Assembly: GCF_002221595.1 (NCBI RefSeq)
Contig: NZ_NHMP01000007.1
Coordinates: 1-64,000, forward strand
Origin: Turicimonas muris
Lineage (GTDB): Bacteria > Pseudomonadota > Gammaproteobacteria > Burkholderiales > Burkholderiaceae_F
Direction of reading: 5' to 3'
DNA length: 64,000 nt
Positions within the stretch are counted from its first letter, which is position 1. Each line of letters begins with the position of its first letter. The translations under genes were made by a program, and so were the position numbers. Positions 16,830-26,248 of the stretch are shown piece by piece. Under the pieces are notes generated by a model, which was not told the origin of the DNA, made no database searches, and saw only the letters and a list, made by a program, of their open reading frames with translations.

Positions 16830-19232
16830 TTAGACGTGCGAAGTCGAACGACTTAATAAAGGTTCAGGAACCGTTATAGGCTGGATGGCCGGTTCTTCTT
16901 TCAAAGGTTCCGGCAGATGTTCCAAACCATTTTCTAAAACCTGATCGATGGTACGAACAGGAAGAATGTCCAAACCTTCTTTGACATTAGCCGGAACTTC
17001 TTCCAGATCTTTAATGTTTTCTTCCGGAATCAGAACAGTCTTAATGCCGCCTCTTAATGCAGCCAGAAGTTTTTCCTTCAAACCACCAATCGGCAAGACT
17101 TCTCCGCGAAGTGTGATTTCACCGGTCATGGCGACATCGGCTTTAACGGGAATACCGGTCAACGCAGAAACTAAACCCAAAGTAATCGCAGAACCTGCGC
17201 TTGGTCCATCCTTGGGAATAGCTCCTTCAGGGAAGTGAACGTGAATGTCCGTCTCGCTAATCTGCTTATAAGAGATTCCCAAACGAGATGCTCTTGAACG
17301 AACCACTGTGCGGGCAGCTTCAATTGATTCTTTCATGACGTCACCAAGAGAGCCGGTACGAGTAATAACGCCTTTGCCCGGCATTGTGGCAACTTCAATA
17401 GTAAGAAGATCTCCGCCGACCTCTGTCCAAGCTAGACCTGTAACTTGACCCACCAAGTCTTTTTTATTCTTCATGCCGAAGTTAAAGCGTTTAACCCCTA
17501 AATAATCTCCGAGGTTCTTTGACGTAACTACAGTTCTGCCGGAAGTTTTCTTTAACAAAAGATCTTTGACCACTTTACGGCAAATCTTGCTGATTTCTTT
17601 TTCCAGACCGCGGACACCCGCTTCTCTAGTGTAGAAACGAACAATATCAACTATTGCATCCTTTTCTATCTTTAGCTCTTTGGCCATTACGCCGTTAAGC
17701 TTCACCTGCTTAGGGATCAGGTGACGTTGAGCGATATGAACCTTTTCATCCTCTGTATAGCCAGAAAGGAAAATAACTTCCATTCTGTCCAGGAGAGGAG
17801 CCGGAATGTTCATAGAGTTGCTTGTGGCAATAAACATCACATCAGACAAGTCAAACTCGACTTCTAAATAGTGATCTTGGAAAGTACTGTTTTGTTCCGG
17901 ATCCAGTACTTCCAGCACAGCCGCTGCAGGATCTCCTCTATAGTCCATTCCCATCTTGTCAACTTCATCAAGAAGGAACAACGGGTTATTTACTCCGACC
18001 TTATTGATACTCTGCAAAATACGACCGGGCATAGAGCCAACGTAAGTTCTCCTGTGACCTCTGATTTCACTTTCATCCCTCACGCCGCCTAAAGCCATAC
18101 GAACAAACTTTCTTCCTGTTGCTCGGGCAATAGACTGGCCTAAGGAGGTCTTTCCAACACCGGGAGCACCAACTAAGCAAAGAATTGGAGAGCGGACTTT
18201 TTTGGCACGACTCTGAACTGCTAAATACTCTATAATTCTTTCTTTGACTTTCTCCAAGCCATAGTGATCTTCATCGAGAACCTTAGCTGCTCTTGTTAAA
18301 TTACAGTTAATCCTGCTTCTCTTGGACCACGGCAATCCGAGCATAGTATCCAAATAGTTGCGTATAACGTTGGCTTCCGCACTATTCGAACCCATCATTC
18401 TTAACTTTTTAAGTTCAGAATTTGCCTTCTCAGTAGCCTCTTCGCTCATCTTGGCTGAAACGATCTTCTCTTCATATTCAGTGAACTCTTGTTCATTCTG
18501 ACCAAGTTCTTTCTGAATGGCTTTAACCTGTTCATGGAGATAATAGTCCCTTTGACTCTTCTCCATTGACTGTTTTACTCGTCCTCTGATGCGCTTTTCA
18601 GTTTGCTGAATATCTAACTCTTGTTCAAGAAGAGTCAGAAGAGTTTCCATTCTCTTAACTGCATTCGTCCCTTCAAGAAGAGTCTGTTTTCTGTTCGGGG
18701 CAATCATAAGGAGCTGGGCGATCATATCGACCAGCTGGTGTCCGTCAGACAACGTTTGAATCTTGTTTAATTGATCCGGAGTGATGCGTTTGTTGTTCTT
18801 CTGATAAGTATCAAATGTTGAGAGCAATGCCCTTCTAACGGCTTCGAAGGAAGGATCGTCTACAGGGATTTCTTGGACTTCTTCATAAGTTGCAGTTAAA
18901 GCTCCGTCATTTAATGTTCTGAGGTTTTTAACCTTACAGCGGAAAAGGCCTTCCACTAAAACCTTATGAGTTCCGTCCGGAAGTTTTAATGTCTGAATAA
19001 CTCTTGCAACTGTTCCCACATCAAAAAGATCAGAAGCAGTCGGATCTTCTGTCGAAGCTTCTTTCTGTGAGAGAAGAAGAATTCTATTTTTTCCTGTGCT
19101 GCTTTCTGTTGCTCTACGTAAAGCTGCCAATGACTTGGACCTTCCTACGTAAAGAGGCATAATCATGTGCGGGAAAAGCACAACATCTCTTAACGGCAAA
19201 ACAGGAATTGCTTTTGAAACTCTATTTGTCAT
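16830..19232 (-). CDS. lon: ATP-dependent Lon protease
   Basis: 800 residues, normal for LonA. The N-terminal substrate domain (from ALPVLPLRDVVLFPHMIMPLYVGR-like start) is followed by an AAA+ module with Walker A GAPGVGKTS (about residue 355) and Walker B LFLLDEVDKMG. The C-terminal protease domain has the Ser-Lys dyad: Ser in PKDGPSAGSA near 680 and Lys in the GGLKEKLLAA segment. Lon degrades misfolded and regulatory proteins in the cytoplasm. AGGAA precedes ATG. A sigma-32-like promoter lies 39 bp upstream, so heat induction is likely. The C-terminal tail of about 30 residues is Pro/Glu-rich. Confidence 0.97.
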   Translation of the reverse strand: MTNRVSKAIPVLPLRDVVLFPHMIMPLYVGRSKSLAALRRATESSTGKNRILLLSQKEASTEDPTASDLFDVGTVARVIQTLKLPDGTHKVLVEGLFRCKVKNLRTLNDGALTATYEEVQEIPVDDPSFEAVRRALLSTFDTYQKNNKRITPDQLNKIQTLSDGHQLVDMIAQLLMIAPNRKQTLLEGTNAVKRMETLLTLLEQELDIQQTEKRIRGRVKQSMEKSQRDYYLHEQVKAIQKELGQNEQEFTEYEEKIVSAKMSEEATEKANSELKKLRMMGSNSAEANVIRNYLDTMLGLPWSKRSRINCNLTRAAKVLDEDHYGLEKVKERIIEYLAVQSRAKKVRSPILCLVGAPGVGKTSLGQSIARATGRKFVRMALGGVRDESEIRGHRRTYVGSMPGRILQSINKVGVNNPLFLLDEVDKMGMDYRGDPAAAVLEVLDPEQNSTFQDHYLEVEFDLSDVMFIATSNSMNIPAPLLDRMEVIFLSGYTEDEKVHIAQRHLIPKQVKLNGVMAKELKIEKDAIVDIVRFYTREAGVRGLEKEISKICRKVVKDLLLKKTSGRTVVTSKNLGDYLGVKRFNFGMKNKKDLVGQVTGLAWTEVGGDLLTIEVATMPGKGVITRTGSLGDVMKESIEAARTVVRSRASRLGISYKQISETDIHVHFPEGAIPKDGPSAGSAITLGLVSALTGIPVKADVAMTGEITLRGEVLPIGGLKEKLLAALRGGIKTVLIPEENIKDLEEVPANVKEGLDILPVRTIDQVLENGLEHLPEPLKEEPAIQPITVPEPLLSRSTSHV

Positions 19233-19270
19233 TGATTTCCTAACGTTATTTTTTCCATTTCACAATGTCC

Positions 19271-19298
19271 AGATGGGGGCTTTCCTAAATTATTCAAG
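19271..19298 (-). promoter_or_regulatory. Sigma-32-type heat-shock promoter of lon
   Basis: Minus strand: CTTGAA (19298-19293), 14 bases, CCCCATCT (19278-19271). This matches the RpoH consensus CTTGAA-N13-15-CCCCATNT at nearly every position and would start transcription about 30 bases before the lon ATG. Confidence 0.78.
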
Positions 19299-19504
19299 TC
19301 TACTTTTACAGTTACTCACTTTTGTATAATCAACCACACCCCTCTGTATTTCTTCGAACTTACTTTTGAGTATAAAACGGCATTTAGAAATTGAAGGCCT
19401 CAGAAGAAAAGAAAATGAGTAACAAAAACGGCGATTTATCGTAATTTTTACGCCTTTCTAACTCAACCCCGGGATAGTTAATCAGTCATAAGCGCTTTTT
19501 GCAG

Positions 19505-19535
19505 AAAAGGCCTCAGCATCTCTGCCAAGGCCTTT
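19505..19535 (-). terminator. Terminator of clpX
   Basis: AAAGGCCT and AGGCCTTT arms flank a 14-nt loop; on the minus strand the second arm runs into TTTT. It ends the clpP-clpX unit before lon. Confidence 0.75.
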
Positions 19536-19553
19536 CAGGTAACGTCTTAAAGA

Positions 19554-20903
19554 CTATGAGTCTGACGAAATTCTTGAATTCGGTTCACTATCCAAAAACT
19601 CTTCATACTCAGCCTTTCCATTTCTGATTGTCTCGGCCGTAACTACAACTTTCTTAACTTGTTTATTGTCGGGCACTTCGTACATGGCTGCCATCAATGC
19701 CTTTTCAATAATCGATCTAAGACCTCTGGCACCGGTCTTTCTTTCCTTAGCCAGTAAAGCAGCTTCTTTGAGCGCTTCAGGTTTGACTTCCAAAATCACA
19801 TTTTCCATTTCGAACAACTTGGCAAATTGCTTGATAACCGCATTTTTCGGTTCGGTCAAAATACGAATCAAAGCATCTTCATCCAAATTGTCCAAGGTTG
19901 TGATGATGGGAAGTCGGCCTACCAATTCCGGAATTAAACCGAAATGCACTAAATCTTTAGCTTCGATATCGTGAAGAATCTCTCCTTCACTTCTTTCATC
20001 TTCGCCGCGAACTTCAGCCTCAAAGCCTATACCGCTCTTTTCTGTTCTTCTGCGGATAATCTTATCCAAGCCCTCAAATGCACCACCGCAAATAAAAAGA
20101 ATATTTGTAGTGTCGACCTGAATATTCTTTCCGTTAAGGTGTTTCCTTCCGCCTCCGGGAGGAACAGAAGCAACAGTGCCTTCTACCAACTTAAGAAGTG
20201 CCTGCTGAACGCCTTCACCGGAAACGTCTCTGGTGATGGAAGGATTTTCACTTTTACGAGCAATCTTATCAATTTCGTCTAAGTAAATAATGCCGGTCTC
20301 GGCCTTCTTAACATCAAAATCACAACTCTGAAGGAGCTTCAGAATAACGTTTTCTACGTCTTCTCCAACATAGCCGGCTTCGGTCAAAGTTGTTGCATCG
20401 GCAATAGCAAAGGGAACATTCAGCATCTTTGCCATTGTCTGAGCAAGAAGTGTTTTGCCGGAACCTGTCGGGCCTAAAAGCAGGATATTGCTCTTTTGAA
20501 TTTCCAGATCCTCGCCGTCACCGTTCCCCTGAAACTTGTTCTTCAGTCTCTTATAGTGGTTGTAGACGGCAACAGAAAGAACTTTTTTAGCCTCTGCCTG
20601 TCCAATCACGTACTGGTCAAGGTTCTCGCAAATTTCCCTTGGAGTCGGGATCTTCTTATTCAGAATAGATTCGCTTACTGCTGCAGCTCCCGCTGCCTCA
20701 GAATCTTTTGCAGACGCAGGAGAAGAAGCAGACAGACCGGATTGCTTCATTGCTTCGGCAATAACGCCGGAGTATTCAGCCAGCTGGCGAGTGCAGTCTT
20801 TGCAAATATAGCTGTCCCCTTCGCTGGATTTGTAAATCGCCTCGTACTGCCCTTTCTTGGCTCCGCAAAAGGAGCACACTGGATCTTTGCTTCCAAACTT
20901 CAT
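19554..20903 (-). CDS. clpX: ClpX, ATPase subunit of the Clp protease
   Basis: 449 residues. An N-terminal zinc-binding domain has CSFCGAKK and CKDCTRQ (four Cys). The AAA+ ATPase has Walker [14 protein letters not shown] and Walker [14 protein letters not shown], a pore loop after GYVGEDVE, the IGF-type ClpP-binding loop ([10 protein letters not shown]) and sensor motifs. It unfolds tagged proteins and feeds them to ClpP. GGGGTGAG precedes ATG. The gene starts 15 bp after clpP, as in most proteobacteria. A Ser/Ala-rich linker near residues 55-80 and a short Ser-rich tail look slightly longer than usual. Confidence 0.97.
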   Translation of the reverse strand: MKFGSKDPVCSFCGAKKGQYEAIYKSSEGDSYICKDCTRQLAEYSGVIAEAMKQSGLSASSPASAKDSEAAGAAAVSESILNKKIPTPREICENLDQYVIGQAEAKKVLSVAVYNHYKRLKNKFQGNGDGEDLEIQKSNILLLGPTGSGKTLLAQTMAKMLNVPFAIADATTLTEAGYVGEDVENVILKLLQSCDFDVKKAETGIIYLDEIDKIARKSENPSITRDVSGEGVQQALLKLVEGTVASVPPGGGRKHLNGKNIQVDTTNILFICGGAFEGLDKIIRRRTEKSGIGFEAEVRGEDERSEGEILHDIEAKDLVHFGLIPELVGRLPIITTLDNLDEDALIRILTEPKNAVIKQFAKLFEMENVILEVKPEALKEAALLAKERKTGARGLRSIIEKALMAAMYEVPDNKQVKKVVVTAETIRNGKAEYEEFLDSEPNSRISSDS

Positions 20904-20918
20904 TGTCTCACCCCGGAA

Positions 20919-21554
20919 TTACGCCTTAGCCTGGATTTCTGAACGTTTTGTAAATACACGGTCAATAATGCCGTACTCTTTAGCTTCCAAGCTGCTCATA
21001 AAATTATCTCTCTCGGTGTCTTTAGCAATCTTTTCGATGGTCTGACCTGTATGAGAAGCAAGGATTCCGTTTAAGCGGCTTCTCAATTCCAAAATTTCTT
21101 TGGCCTGAATCTCGATATCAGCTGCGGTACCTTGAGAACCGCCGGAAGGCTGATGAATCATAATTCTGGAGTTCGGGAGAGCATAACGCTTACCTGCGGC
21201 TCCTGAAGCCAACAAGAAAGCGCCCATTGAGGCGGCCATACCTAAGCAGATTGTTGAAACATCAGGCTTAATAAACTGCATAGTGTCGTAAATAGATAGA
21301 CCGGCGTAAACGCTTCCTCCCGGAGAGTCAATATAAAGAGAGATGTCTTTATCAGGATTTTCGCTTTCTAAGAAAAGAAGCTGAGCAACGACCAAATTAG
21401 CACTCTGTTCAGTCACAGGTCCAACAAGAAAAATCACACGATCTCTCAACAGTCTGGAATAGATGTCGAAGGAGCGTTCACCTCTTCCGCTCTGCTCGAT
21501 TACCATTGGGATCAAATTGTTCATAGTAGGAGGAGTGAAAATCTTATCTTGCAT
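20919..21554 (-). CDS. clpP: ClpP, proteolytic subunit of the Clp protease
   Basis: 211 residues with the serine-protease triad: Ser in [14 protein letters not shown] (about residue 110), His in [10 protein letters not shown] (about 135) and Asp in the following helix region. It forms the tetradecameric chamber fed by ClpX. The N-terminal [19 protein letters not shown] is typical. It sits 75 bp after tig and 15 bp before clpX. A propeptide of about 10-15 residues is probably removed. Confidence 0.97.
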   Translation of the reverse strand: MQDKIFTPPTMNNLIPMVIEQSGRGERSFDIYSRLLRDRVIFLVGPVTEQSANLVVAQLLFLESENPDKDISLYIDSPGGSVYAGLSIYDTMQFIKPDVSTICLGMAASMGAFLLASGAAGKRYALPNSRIMIHQPSGGSQGTAADIEIQAKEILELRSRLNGILASHTGQTIEKIAKDTERDNFMSSLEAKEYGIIDRVFTKRSEIQAKA

Positions 21555-21574
21555 GTTTTATTCCTAAAGACAAA

Positions 21575-21602
21575 TGGGCGATGACTTCGCAGCCCCCGCC
21601 CA
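21575..21602 (-). terminator. Possible weak terminator between tig and clpP
   Basis: TGGGCG and CGCCCA arms with a 16-nt loop, followed on the minus strand by TTTGTCTTT. It could reduce but not block read-through into clpP. Confidence 0.4.
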
Positions 21603-21629
21603 ATTAAAAACCTAAATCAAGAATTTGAA

Positions 21630-23024
21630 TTAAGCCTGTGCAGCCATCAAATCTTCAAATTTAACAGTTTCTTTCTGAGTATCAGCATTCTTCAATGCCC
21701 AATTTACGACATTGTTTTCAAGAACAACACCGATCAATTCGGATTTACGCTGTGGATCATTCAAGTACCAGTTGATAACTTCTTCCGGATCTTCGAAGCT
21801 CTTGGAGATATCTGTAGCCAATGCTTTAACTTCTTCCGGAGTAGCCTTAATGTCTTCTGCCTTGATGATTTCCTGAATCAGGAGACCTAAACGAACACGG
21901 TTAGTAGCTGCATCAAGCATCAATTCCTTGTTGGCGAAAACAGTGTCAGGAAGAGTCAGGCCGCGGGCCTTGAGCATTTCTTTCTGGGCCTCAACCATCT
22001 TCAAACGTTCTTCTTCAACCAAAGCGTGAGGAACCGGGAATTCAGAGGCCTTCAAGAGAGCATCCATAACGCTCTGTTTTGTCTTGTTGGTCAATCTGTT
22101 CTTGAGTTCGCGTTCAAGGTTTTCTTTAACATCAGCTGTCAACTGAGCAACCCCGCCTTCAGTGATACCCAAAGAAGAAGCAAATTCATCATTCAATTCT
22201 GGAAGATGAGGCTCTTCAACTCCAGTGAGTTTGACTGTGAAGGAAACTTCTTTTCCGGCCAATTCCTGAGAAGGATATTCTGCAGGGAATGTGAGCGGGA
22301 AAGTCTTTTCTTCACCGATAGCCATGCCCTTGATAGCATCTTCAAAAGCCGGGAGCATCTGACCTGCGCCGAGAACGAACTTGTAGTTGTCAGCCTTACC
22401 GCCTTTGAAAACTTCACCGTTAAGTTTGCCTTCGAAATCAACTGTAACCAGGTCGTTATCTTGGGCCGGTCTTTCCACCTTGGAGTAAGTTGTACGCTGT
22501 TTGCGCATTACGTCCAATGTCTTGTTTACGTCTTCTTCAGTAAGAGCACATTCGAATTCAGTAACCTTAACGCCTTTGAGGTCAGGCACCTTAACTTCCG
22601 GGAAAACTTCGAAAGCAACTTCGAACTTAACAAGGCCTTCTTCGTCCTGCTTTTCAGCCGGATAGATAGAGGGCTGGCCGACAATTTCAAACTTGCCTTC
22701 CTGCAAAGCTTTAGAAGCTGCATCAACAGCCAACTGGTTGATAGCTTCTTGTTCAGCTTCGAAACCATAAGTGGCGGCAACCATGCTCATCGGAGCTTTG
22801 CCTGGACGGAAACCATGAAATTTTGCCTTCTTGGCATACTGCTTCAAGCGCTTCTGAACTTCTTTTTCGATATCAGCGCGAGAAACGGAGACTTCAACCT
22901 TTCTTTCAAGCGGATTCGGTTCAACTTTAACTGCTTCTTCTTTGGCAGATTCAGCAACTGCGGTTTCAGCTTTAACTTCTTCAGCGGCTGGAGCTGCTTC
23001 AACTTGATCTTTTGTTTCTGTCAT
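21630..23024 (-). CDS. tig: Trigger factor (ribosome-bound chaperone and PPIase)
   Basis: Start chosen at 23024 (MTETKDQVEAAP), giving 464 residues; GAGG lies eleven bases upstream. A ribosome-binding domain has the signature FHGFRPGKAP, then an FKBP-type PPIase domain near the middle (DNDLVTVDFEGKLNGEVFKGG) and a long helical C-terminal chaperone domain. It binds nascent chains at the exit tunnel. The start is odd: about 35 Ala/Glu-rich residues precede the segment (PLERKVEVSVSRADIEKEV) where trigger factor normally begins. First gene of tig-clpP-clpX. Confidence 0.95.
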   Translation of the reverse strand: MTETKDQVEAAPAAEEVKAETAVAESAKEEAVKVEPNPLERKVEVSVSRADIEKEVQKRLKQYAKKAKFHGFRPGKAPMSMVAATYGFEAEQEAINQLAVDAASKALQEGKFEIVGQPSIYPAEKQDEEGLVKFEVAFEVFPEVKVPDLKGVKVTEFECALTEEDVNKTLDVMRKQRTTYSKVERPAQDNDLVTVDFEGKLNGEVFKGGKADNYKFVLGAGQMLPAFEDAIKGMAIGEEKTFPLTFPAEYPSQELAGKEVSFTVKLTGVEEPHLPELNDEFASSLGITEGGVAQLTADVKENLERELKNRLTNKTKQSVMDALLKASEFPVPHALVEEERLKMVEAQKEMLKARGLTLPDTVFANKELMLDAATNRVRLGLLIQEIIKAEDIKATPEEVKALATDISKSFEDPEEVINWYLNDPQRKSELIGVVLENNVVNWALKNADTQKETVKFEDLMAAQA

Positions 23025-23131
23025 TTTCTGTTTTTCCTCTCGACCCGGAAGAGCCGAGCCGTCCAAATAAAAATATTCTTTAGTATCAATAAAGAGGCTT
23101 AAAAATCACTAAGCCATTTAGTAAACGGTTA

Positions 23132-23159
23132 ATTATAACGACTTCCTTGAATTACACAA
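23132..23159 (-). promoter_or_regulatory. Sigma-70-type promoter of tig
   Basis: Minus strand: TTGTGT (23159-23154), 16 bases, TATAAT (23137-23132). A hairpin with arms GGCTTA/TAAGCC (23096-23115) lies in the untranslated leader. Confidence 0.65.
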
Positions 23160-23365
23160 TTTTGTTGCTTAAAAACTTTCCGTCAATGTTAAGAATCTTT
23201 TCTTGTTTTTTTCTAAGATGTTGAAAAGCACGAAGTTTGACAACGCAAAGCCTGCTAGAAAGCAGACAAAGATTGGAAAAACATTCGAGAACGTCTTTCG
23301 CTTAAAAGTGAAAATATGCTCTAGAACTTTGCTTCGAATTTTGAAGCGGCTGACTTGAAAGAGGC

Positions 23366-23442
23366 TGGCAGGGGAAGAAGGATTCGAACCCTCGAATGCC
23401 GGAATCAGAATCCGGTGCCTTAACCAGCTTGGCGATTCCCCT
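23366..23442 (-). tRNA. tRNA-Gln (anticodon CTG)
   Basis: 77 nt on the minus strand: acceptor AGGGGAA pairs with TTCCCCT, loop TTCTGAT gives anticodon CTG, CCA encoded. The core CGCCAAGC...GGATTCTGATTCCGG matches proteobacterial tRNA-Gln. Confidence 0.95.
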
Positions 23443-23493
23443 GCAAGTGAAGCGTGATATTACACAACTCTAAAAAAAAATGCAAATCTTCTT

Positions 23494-23640
23494 TTAATTT
23501 ATCAAAAGACCGATGACCTGCATGAGAATAAATCCTGCACATAAGAATGCAAAATTAACTTTCATCATTTTTTCAATAAGTTGTAAATCTTTTCTAGCTT
23601 CAATTCTTTCTTGAGCTTGGTACTCTTTCGGATATCTCAT
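23494..23640 (-). CDS. Small membrane protein, 48 residues
   Basis: A short frame from ATG 23640 to TAA 23494, preceded by GGGGGT eight bases upstream. The product starts MRYPKEYQAQERIEARKD, a charged amphipathic stretch, then one hydrophobic helix of about 20 residues (VNFAFLCAGFILMQVIGLLI) ending at the C-terminus. It resembles bacterial single-pass small proteins, but I recognise no family. Support is the ribosome binding site, the sharply bipolar composition and its place in a gap between tRNA-Gln and the next gene. Confidence 0.55.
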   Translation of the reverse strand: MRYPKEYQAQERIEARKDLQLIEKMMKVNFAFLCAGFILMQVIGLLIN

Positions 23641-23766
23641 AATCTACCCCCAAAGTTTCTCTATAGGGATTTTACCAATATCTACTTAGTATTTCCACTT
23701 AAAAGATTGCAACGATTTCTTATATTGGTCTTTTCAATTGCTCAAATAGATTGTGTAAATCGGCCT

Positions 23767-24861
23767 TTAATGGTCGCTTTTAATACCTGCTCCGCACATT
23801 GACAGTAAAGAGTCCGGAGTAGCCCCGTAAATTTTGCAATATTGCTCATAGGCAGCCAGAGCCGCCGCCGTTGTATGCTCGGCGTAAATACCCCTAGCAG
23901 CCAGTTTGCGGCGTGCGGGAAGAATTTCTTCTTCCGGTGCCGTCACAACACGAATGTTATGCCGTTTAATCATGTCCATGATCTCCTCTGCTCTTGCTGG
24001 CTTGCCAATCGCAATTCCCTCGGCCAAAGTGGGGACAGGAGTAATTTCGGCGAGATGATCTAATTGTTTTTCAACAGTTTCAAAGAAAGGGGCACAACCG
24101 CTTGCTTGGATAGCAATAACCTGCGGAAAATGAGATATAACACCTGAAGCCAGAAGATGTTCTAAAGCCAACACAGCTCCGATAAACAATGTTCCGTTTC
24201 CTAATTCAATAAAAATATTTTCCGGAACTCGTTTCAATTGTTCATAGGTCTCGTAGATATAAGTCTTTGTTCCCTCATAGAAGAATGGATTAAAAACGTG
24301 GTTGGCGTAATAGGCTCCTTCAGTAACTACTTTTTCTCTACATACATCTGCACAATGATCTCGGGTTCCGGGTACAACGACCGCTTTAGCTCCGAATGCC
24401 TCAATCATAGAAATCTTTTTAGGACTTGTTCCTTCCGGCACATAAATTTCGCATTCGATGCCAACTCTTGCGCAATAAGCAGCAACAGCCACACCGGCAT
24501 TTCCGCTGGAATCCTGAACGCATTTTTTGACGCCGATTTCTTTCATATGAGCCACCAGCGCTGCTGCGCCTCTATCTTTAAAAGAAAGAGTCGGCATCAT
24601 GTAATCCATCTTGACCATGACATCCTTGTCAAATGAGATGATCGGGGTTCTGCCCTCTCCCATCGTGACATCGCGCCAGCTTTCCCCTTCGATGTTCATA
24701 AAAACCCGATAGCGGAAAAGACTCCATTCATTTTTATCGATTAGCTTTTCTTCAAATTTTGGAAACTCATTAGGAAGAGAAAACAATCCGCCGCAAGAGC
24801 ATGAAGCTTGAGGAGTATGTGTCGGTGTTAATTTTCCACATTTGCTGCAAATGAAATTCAT
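23767..24861 (-). CDS. Threonine synthase-like PLP-dependent enzyme
   Basis: 364 residues from ATG 24861 (MNFICSKCG), chosen because AAGGA lies seven bases upstream; the frame continues to 24924 without support. An N-terminal zinc ribbon-like CSKCG...CSCGG is followed by a fold-type II PLP domain with the lysine in TLSFKDRGAAA, phosphate/cofactor loop DSSGNAGVAVAAYCARVG, and ELGNGTLFIGA. This matches the ThrC-like family (threonine synthase, cysteate synthase and relatives). It may be a true threonine synthase or a paralogue with another substrate. It is a monocistron after mtnN, from which a terminator separates it. Confidence 0.82.
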   Translation of the reverse strand: MNFICSKCGKLTPTHTPQASCSCGGLFSLPNEFPKFEEKLIDKNEWSLFRYRVFMNIEGESWRDVTMGEGRTPIISFDKDVMVKMDYMMPTLSFKDRGAAALVAHMKEIGVKKCVQDSSGNAGVAVAAYCARVGIECEIYVPEGTSPKKISMIEAFGAKAVVVPGTRDHCADVCREKVVTEGAYYANHVFNPFFYEGTKTYIYETYEQLKRVPENIFIELGNGTLFIGAVLALEHLLASGVISHFPQVIAIQASGCAPFFETVEKQLDHLAEITPVPTLAEGIAIGKPARAEEIMDMIKRHNIRVVTAPEEEILPARRKLAARGIYAEHTTAAALAAYEQYCKIYGATPDSLLSMCGAGIKSDH

Positions 24862-24934
24862 AAAAAATCCTTGAGAGCTGAGTTGAGATACAAGAATAAT
24901 AATCGTTGGACAAACCGTTATCACATTGCCTCAA

Positions 24935-24958
24935 CAAAAAAGCCCGCGATTTGCGAGC
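24935..24958 (-). terminator. Terminator of the PRTase-mtnN operon
   Basis: Minus strand GCTCGC, AAATC loop, GCGGGC (one G-T pair), then TTTTTT. Confidence 0.8.
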
Positions 24959-24981
24959 TCTCTAAGTTGAAAATAACGAAA

Positions 24982-25674
24982 TTATGATGCGTAGCTTTCA
25001 GCTATTCCTTTGACAACTTCCATCGATTCTTTAGCCGCTCCATCAAGGAACACAGCATAATCCACGTTTGCTCCGTCATCGGCGCAGTCAGACATAACTC
25101 TAATAACTAAGAATGGAATCTTATTTACCGCGCAGACTTGGCCGATAGCACCGCCTTCCATTTCTACGGCAACTGCCTTAAAGGTAGATGCAATTAATTC
25201 TCCCTTGACGGTGTCTTTCATAAACTGATCGCCGGTCGCAATAACTCCGGTTACGCACTTGAAGTCCTTGTCTCTGGCACTTTCAAGAGCAAGCTCTTGA
25301 AGAGCTTTATCGGTCTCAAAGAAAATCTGATTGAGGCCCGAAACCATTCCGACAGGATCGCCTAAGCCGGAAGTATCCATATCATGCTGGCAAACTGCAG
25401 TGGCAACAACCATGTCTCCCACCTCCAAGTCAGGAGAAAGGGATCCGGCCACACCGGTATTAATAATTTTGTCCACGCCGAACTTCAAAATCATTGTCTG
25501 TGCACAGATAGCTGCAAAGACTTTCCCGATGCCGCACACAGCGATAACAACAGAAGTTCCGTTCAAAAATCCTTGGTTGAATTCGATGCCGCTGATAGTA
25601 GTTACCTTCAGATCTTTCAGTTCTTTTTTGAGGCCTTCAACCTCAACTTTCATCGCTCCAATAATGCCAATCAT
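24982..25674 (-). CDS. mtnN: 5'-methylthioadenosine / S-adenosylhomocysteine nucleosidase
   Basis: 230 residues of the nucleoside phosphorylase superfamily. It starts MIGIIGAMKVEVEGLKKEL, the usual MtnN N-terminus, has the phosphate-loop-like NTGVAGSLSPDLEVGDMVVA, and the purine/ribose site AVEMEGGAIGQVCAV followed by RVMSDCADD with the catalytic Asp. It cleaves MTA and SAH to adenine plus the thioribose, recycling SAM by-products. The phosphoribosyltransferase gene sits 13 bp upstream, which could salvage the released adenine. Confidence 0.93.
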   Translation of the reverse strand: MIGIIGAMKVEVEGLKKELKDLKVTTISGIEFNQGFLNGTSVVIAVCGIGKVFAAICAQTMILKFGVDKIINTGVAGSLSPDLEVGDMVVATAVCQHDMDTSGLGDPVGMVSGLNQIFFETDKALQELALESARDKDFKCVTGVIATGDQFMKDTVKGELIASTFKAVAVEMEGGAIGQVCAVNKIPFLVIRVMSDCADDGANVDYAVFLDGAAKESMEVVKGIAESYAS

Positions 25675-25687
25675 TGCTTTTCCTTAA

Positions 25688-26248
25688 TTAAGAAATCGGT
25701 TCGCCTTCTGCATTGAAAAGAGGCAATTTTTCTAAGAAAAGGATATCGTCGCGATCAGCCGCTTCCCCTTCAGCAAGAATAGCCATCTTCCCAACAACGT
25801 TAGCTCCGCATCTTTCAGCCAGCTCTTCCAATGCCTCCAAAGATTTTCCGGTTGAAATAACGTCGTCAACGATTAATACTTTCTTCCCCTTCATGGTTTC
25901 GACATCGAGCTGATCTAGATAGAGCTTTTGCCGAGCGGCTGTGGTAATAGACTGAACTTCAACAAAGAAAGGATCGACCATGTAGAGTTTCTTACTCTTT
26001 CTGGCGACGATATATTTAGCGTCTCCCCTTTGTCTTGCCATTTCATGGACTAAAGGGATGCCTTTGGTCTCTGCAGTAAGAACGTAATCAAATTCAGGAG
26101 CGATCTTAAGAAGCTCTCTGGCGCAATGCTCAGAAAGCGAAGGATCCCCGACTATGATAAAAGCTCCAATGTAAAGATCGTCATTAATTGCGCAAAGAGG
26201 CAATGCTCTTTCCATGCCTGCAATATTAATCTTGTATGTTTTCACCAT
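25688..26248 (-). CDS. Purine phosphoribosyltransferase (adenine/xanthine type)
   Basis: 186 residues from ATG 26248; an upstream TTG at 26269 is possible but less likely. Type I PRTase fold with the PRPP-binding motif VLIVDDVISTGKSLEAL and an N-terminal segment AETKGIPLVHEMARQRG typical of APRT/XPRT enzymes. It converts a free base plus PRPP to the nucleotide. Its place directly upstream of mtnN suggests adenine from MTA/SAH cleavage as substrate, which is inference. The ribosome binding site is weak. Confidence 0.8.
   Translation of the reverse strand: MVKTYKINIAGMERALPLCAINDDLYIGAFIIVGDPSLSEHCARELLKIAPEFDYVLTAETKGIPLVHEMARQRGDAKYIVARKSKKLYMVDPFFVEVQSITTAARQKLYLDQLDVETMKGKKVLIVDDVISTGKSLEALEELAERCGANVVGKMAILAEGEAADRDDILFLEKLPLFNAEGEPIS

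Noticed and set aside
22026-23102. A 358-residue open frame antisense to tig
   Set aside because: Composition (rich in Phe, Ser, Cys, Asn) is that of the reverse strand of a Lys/Glu-rich gene; tig is unquestionable.
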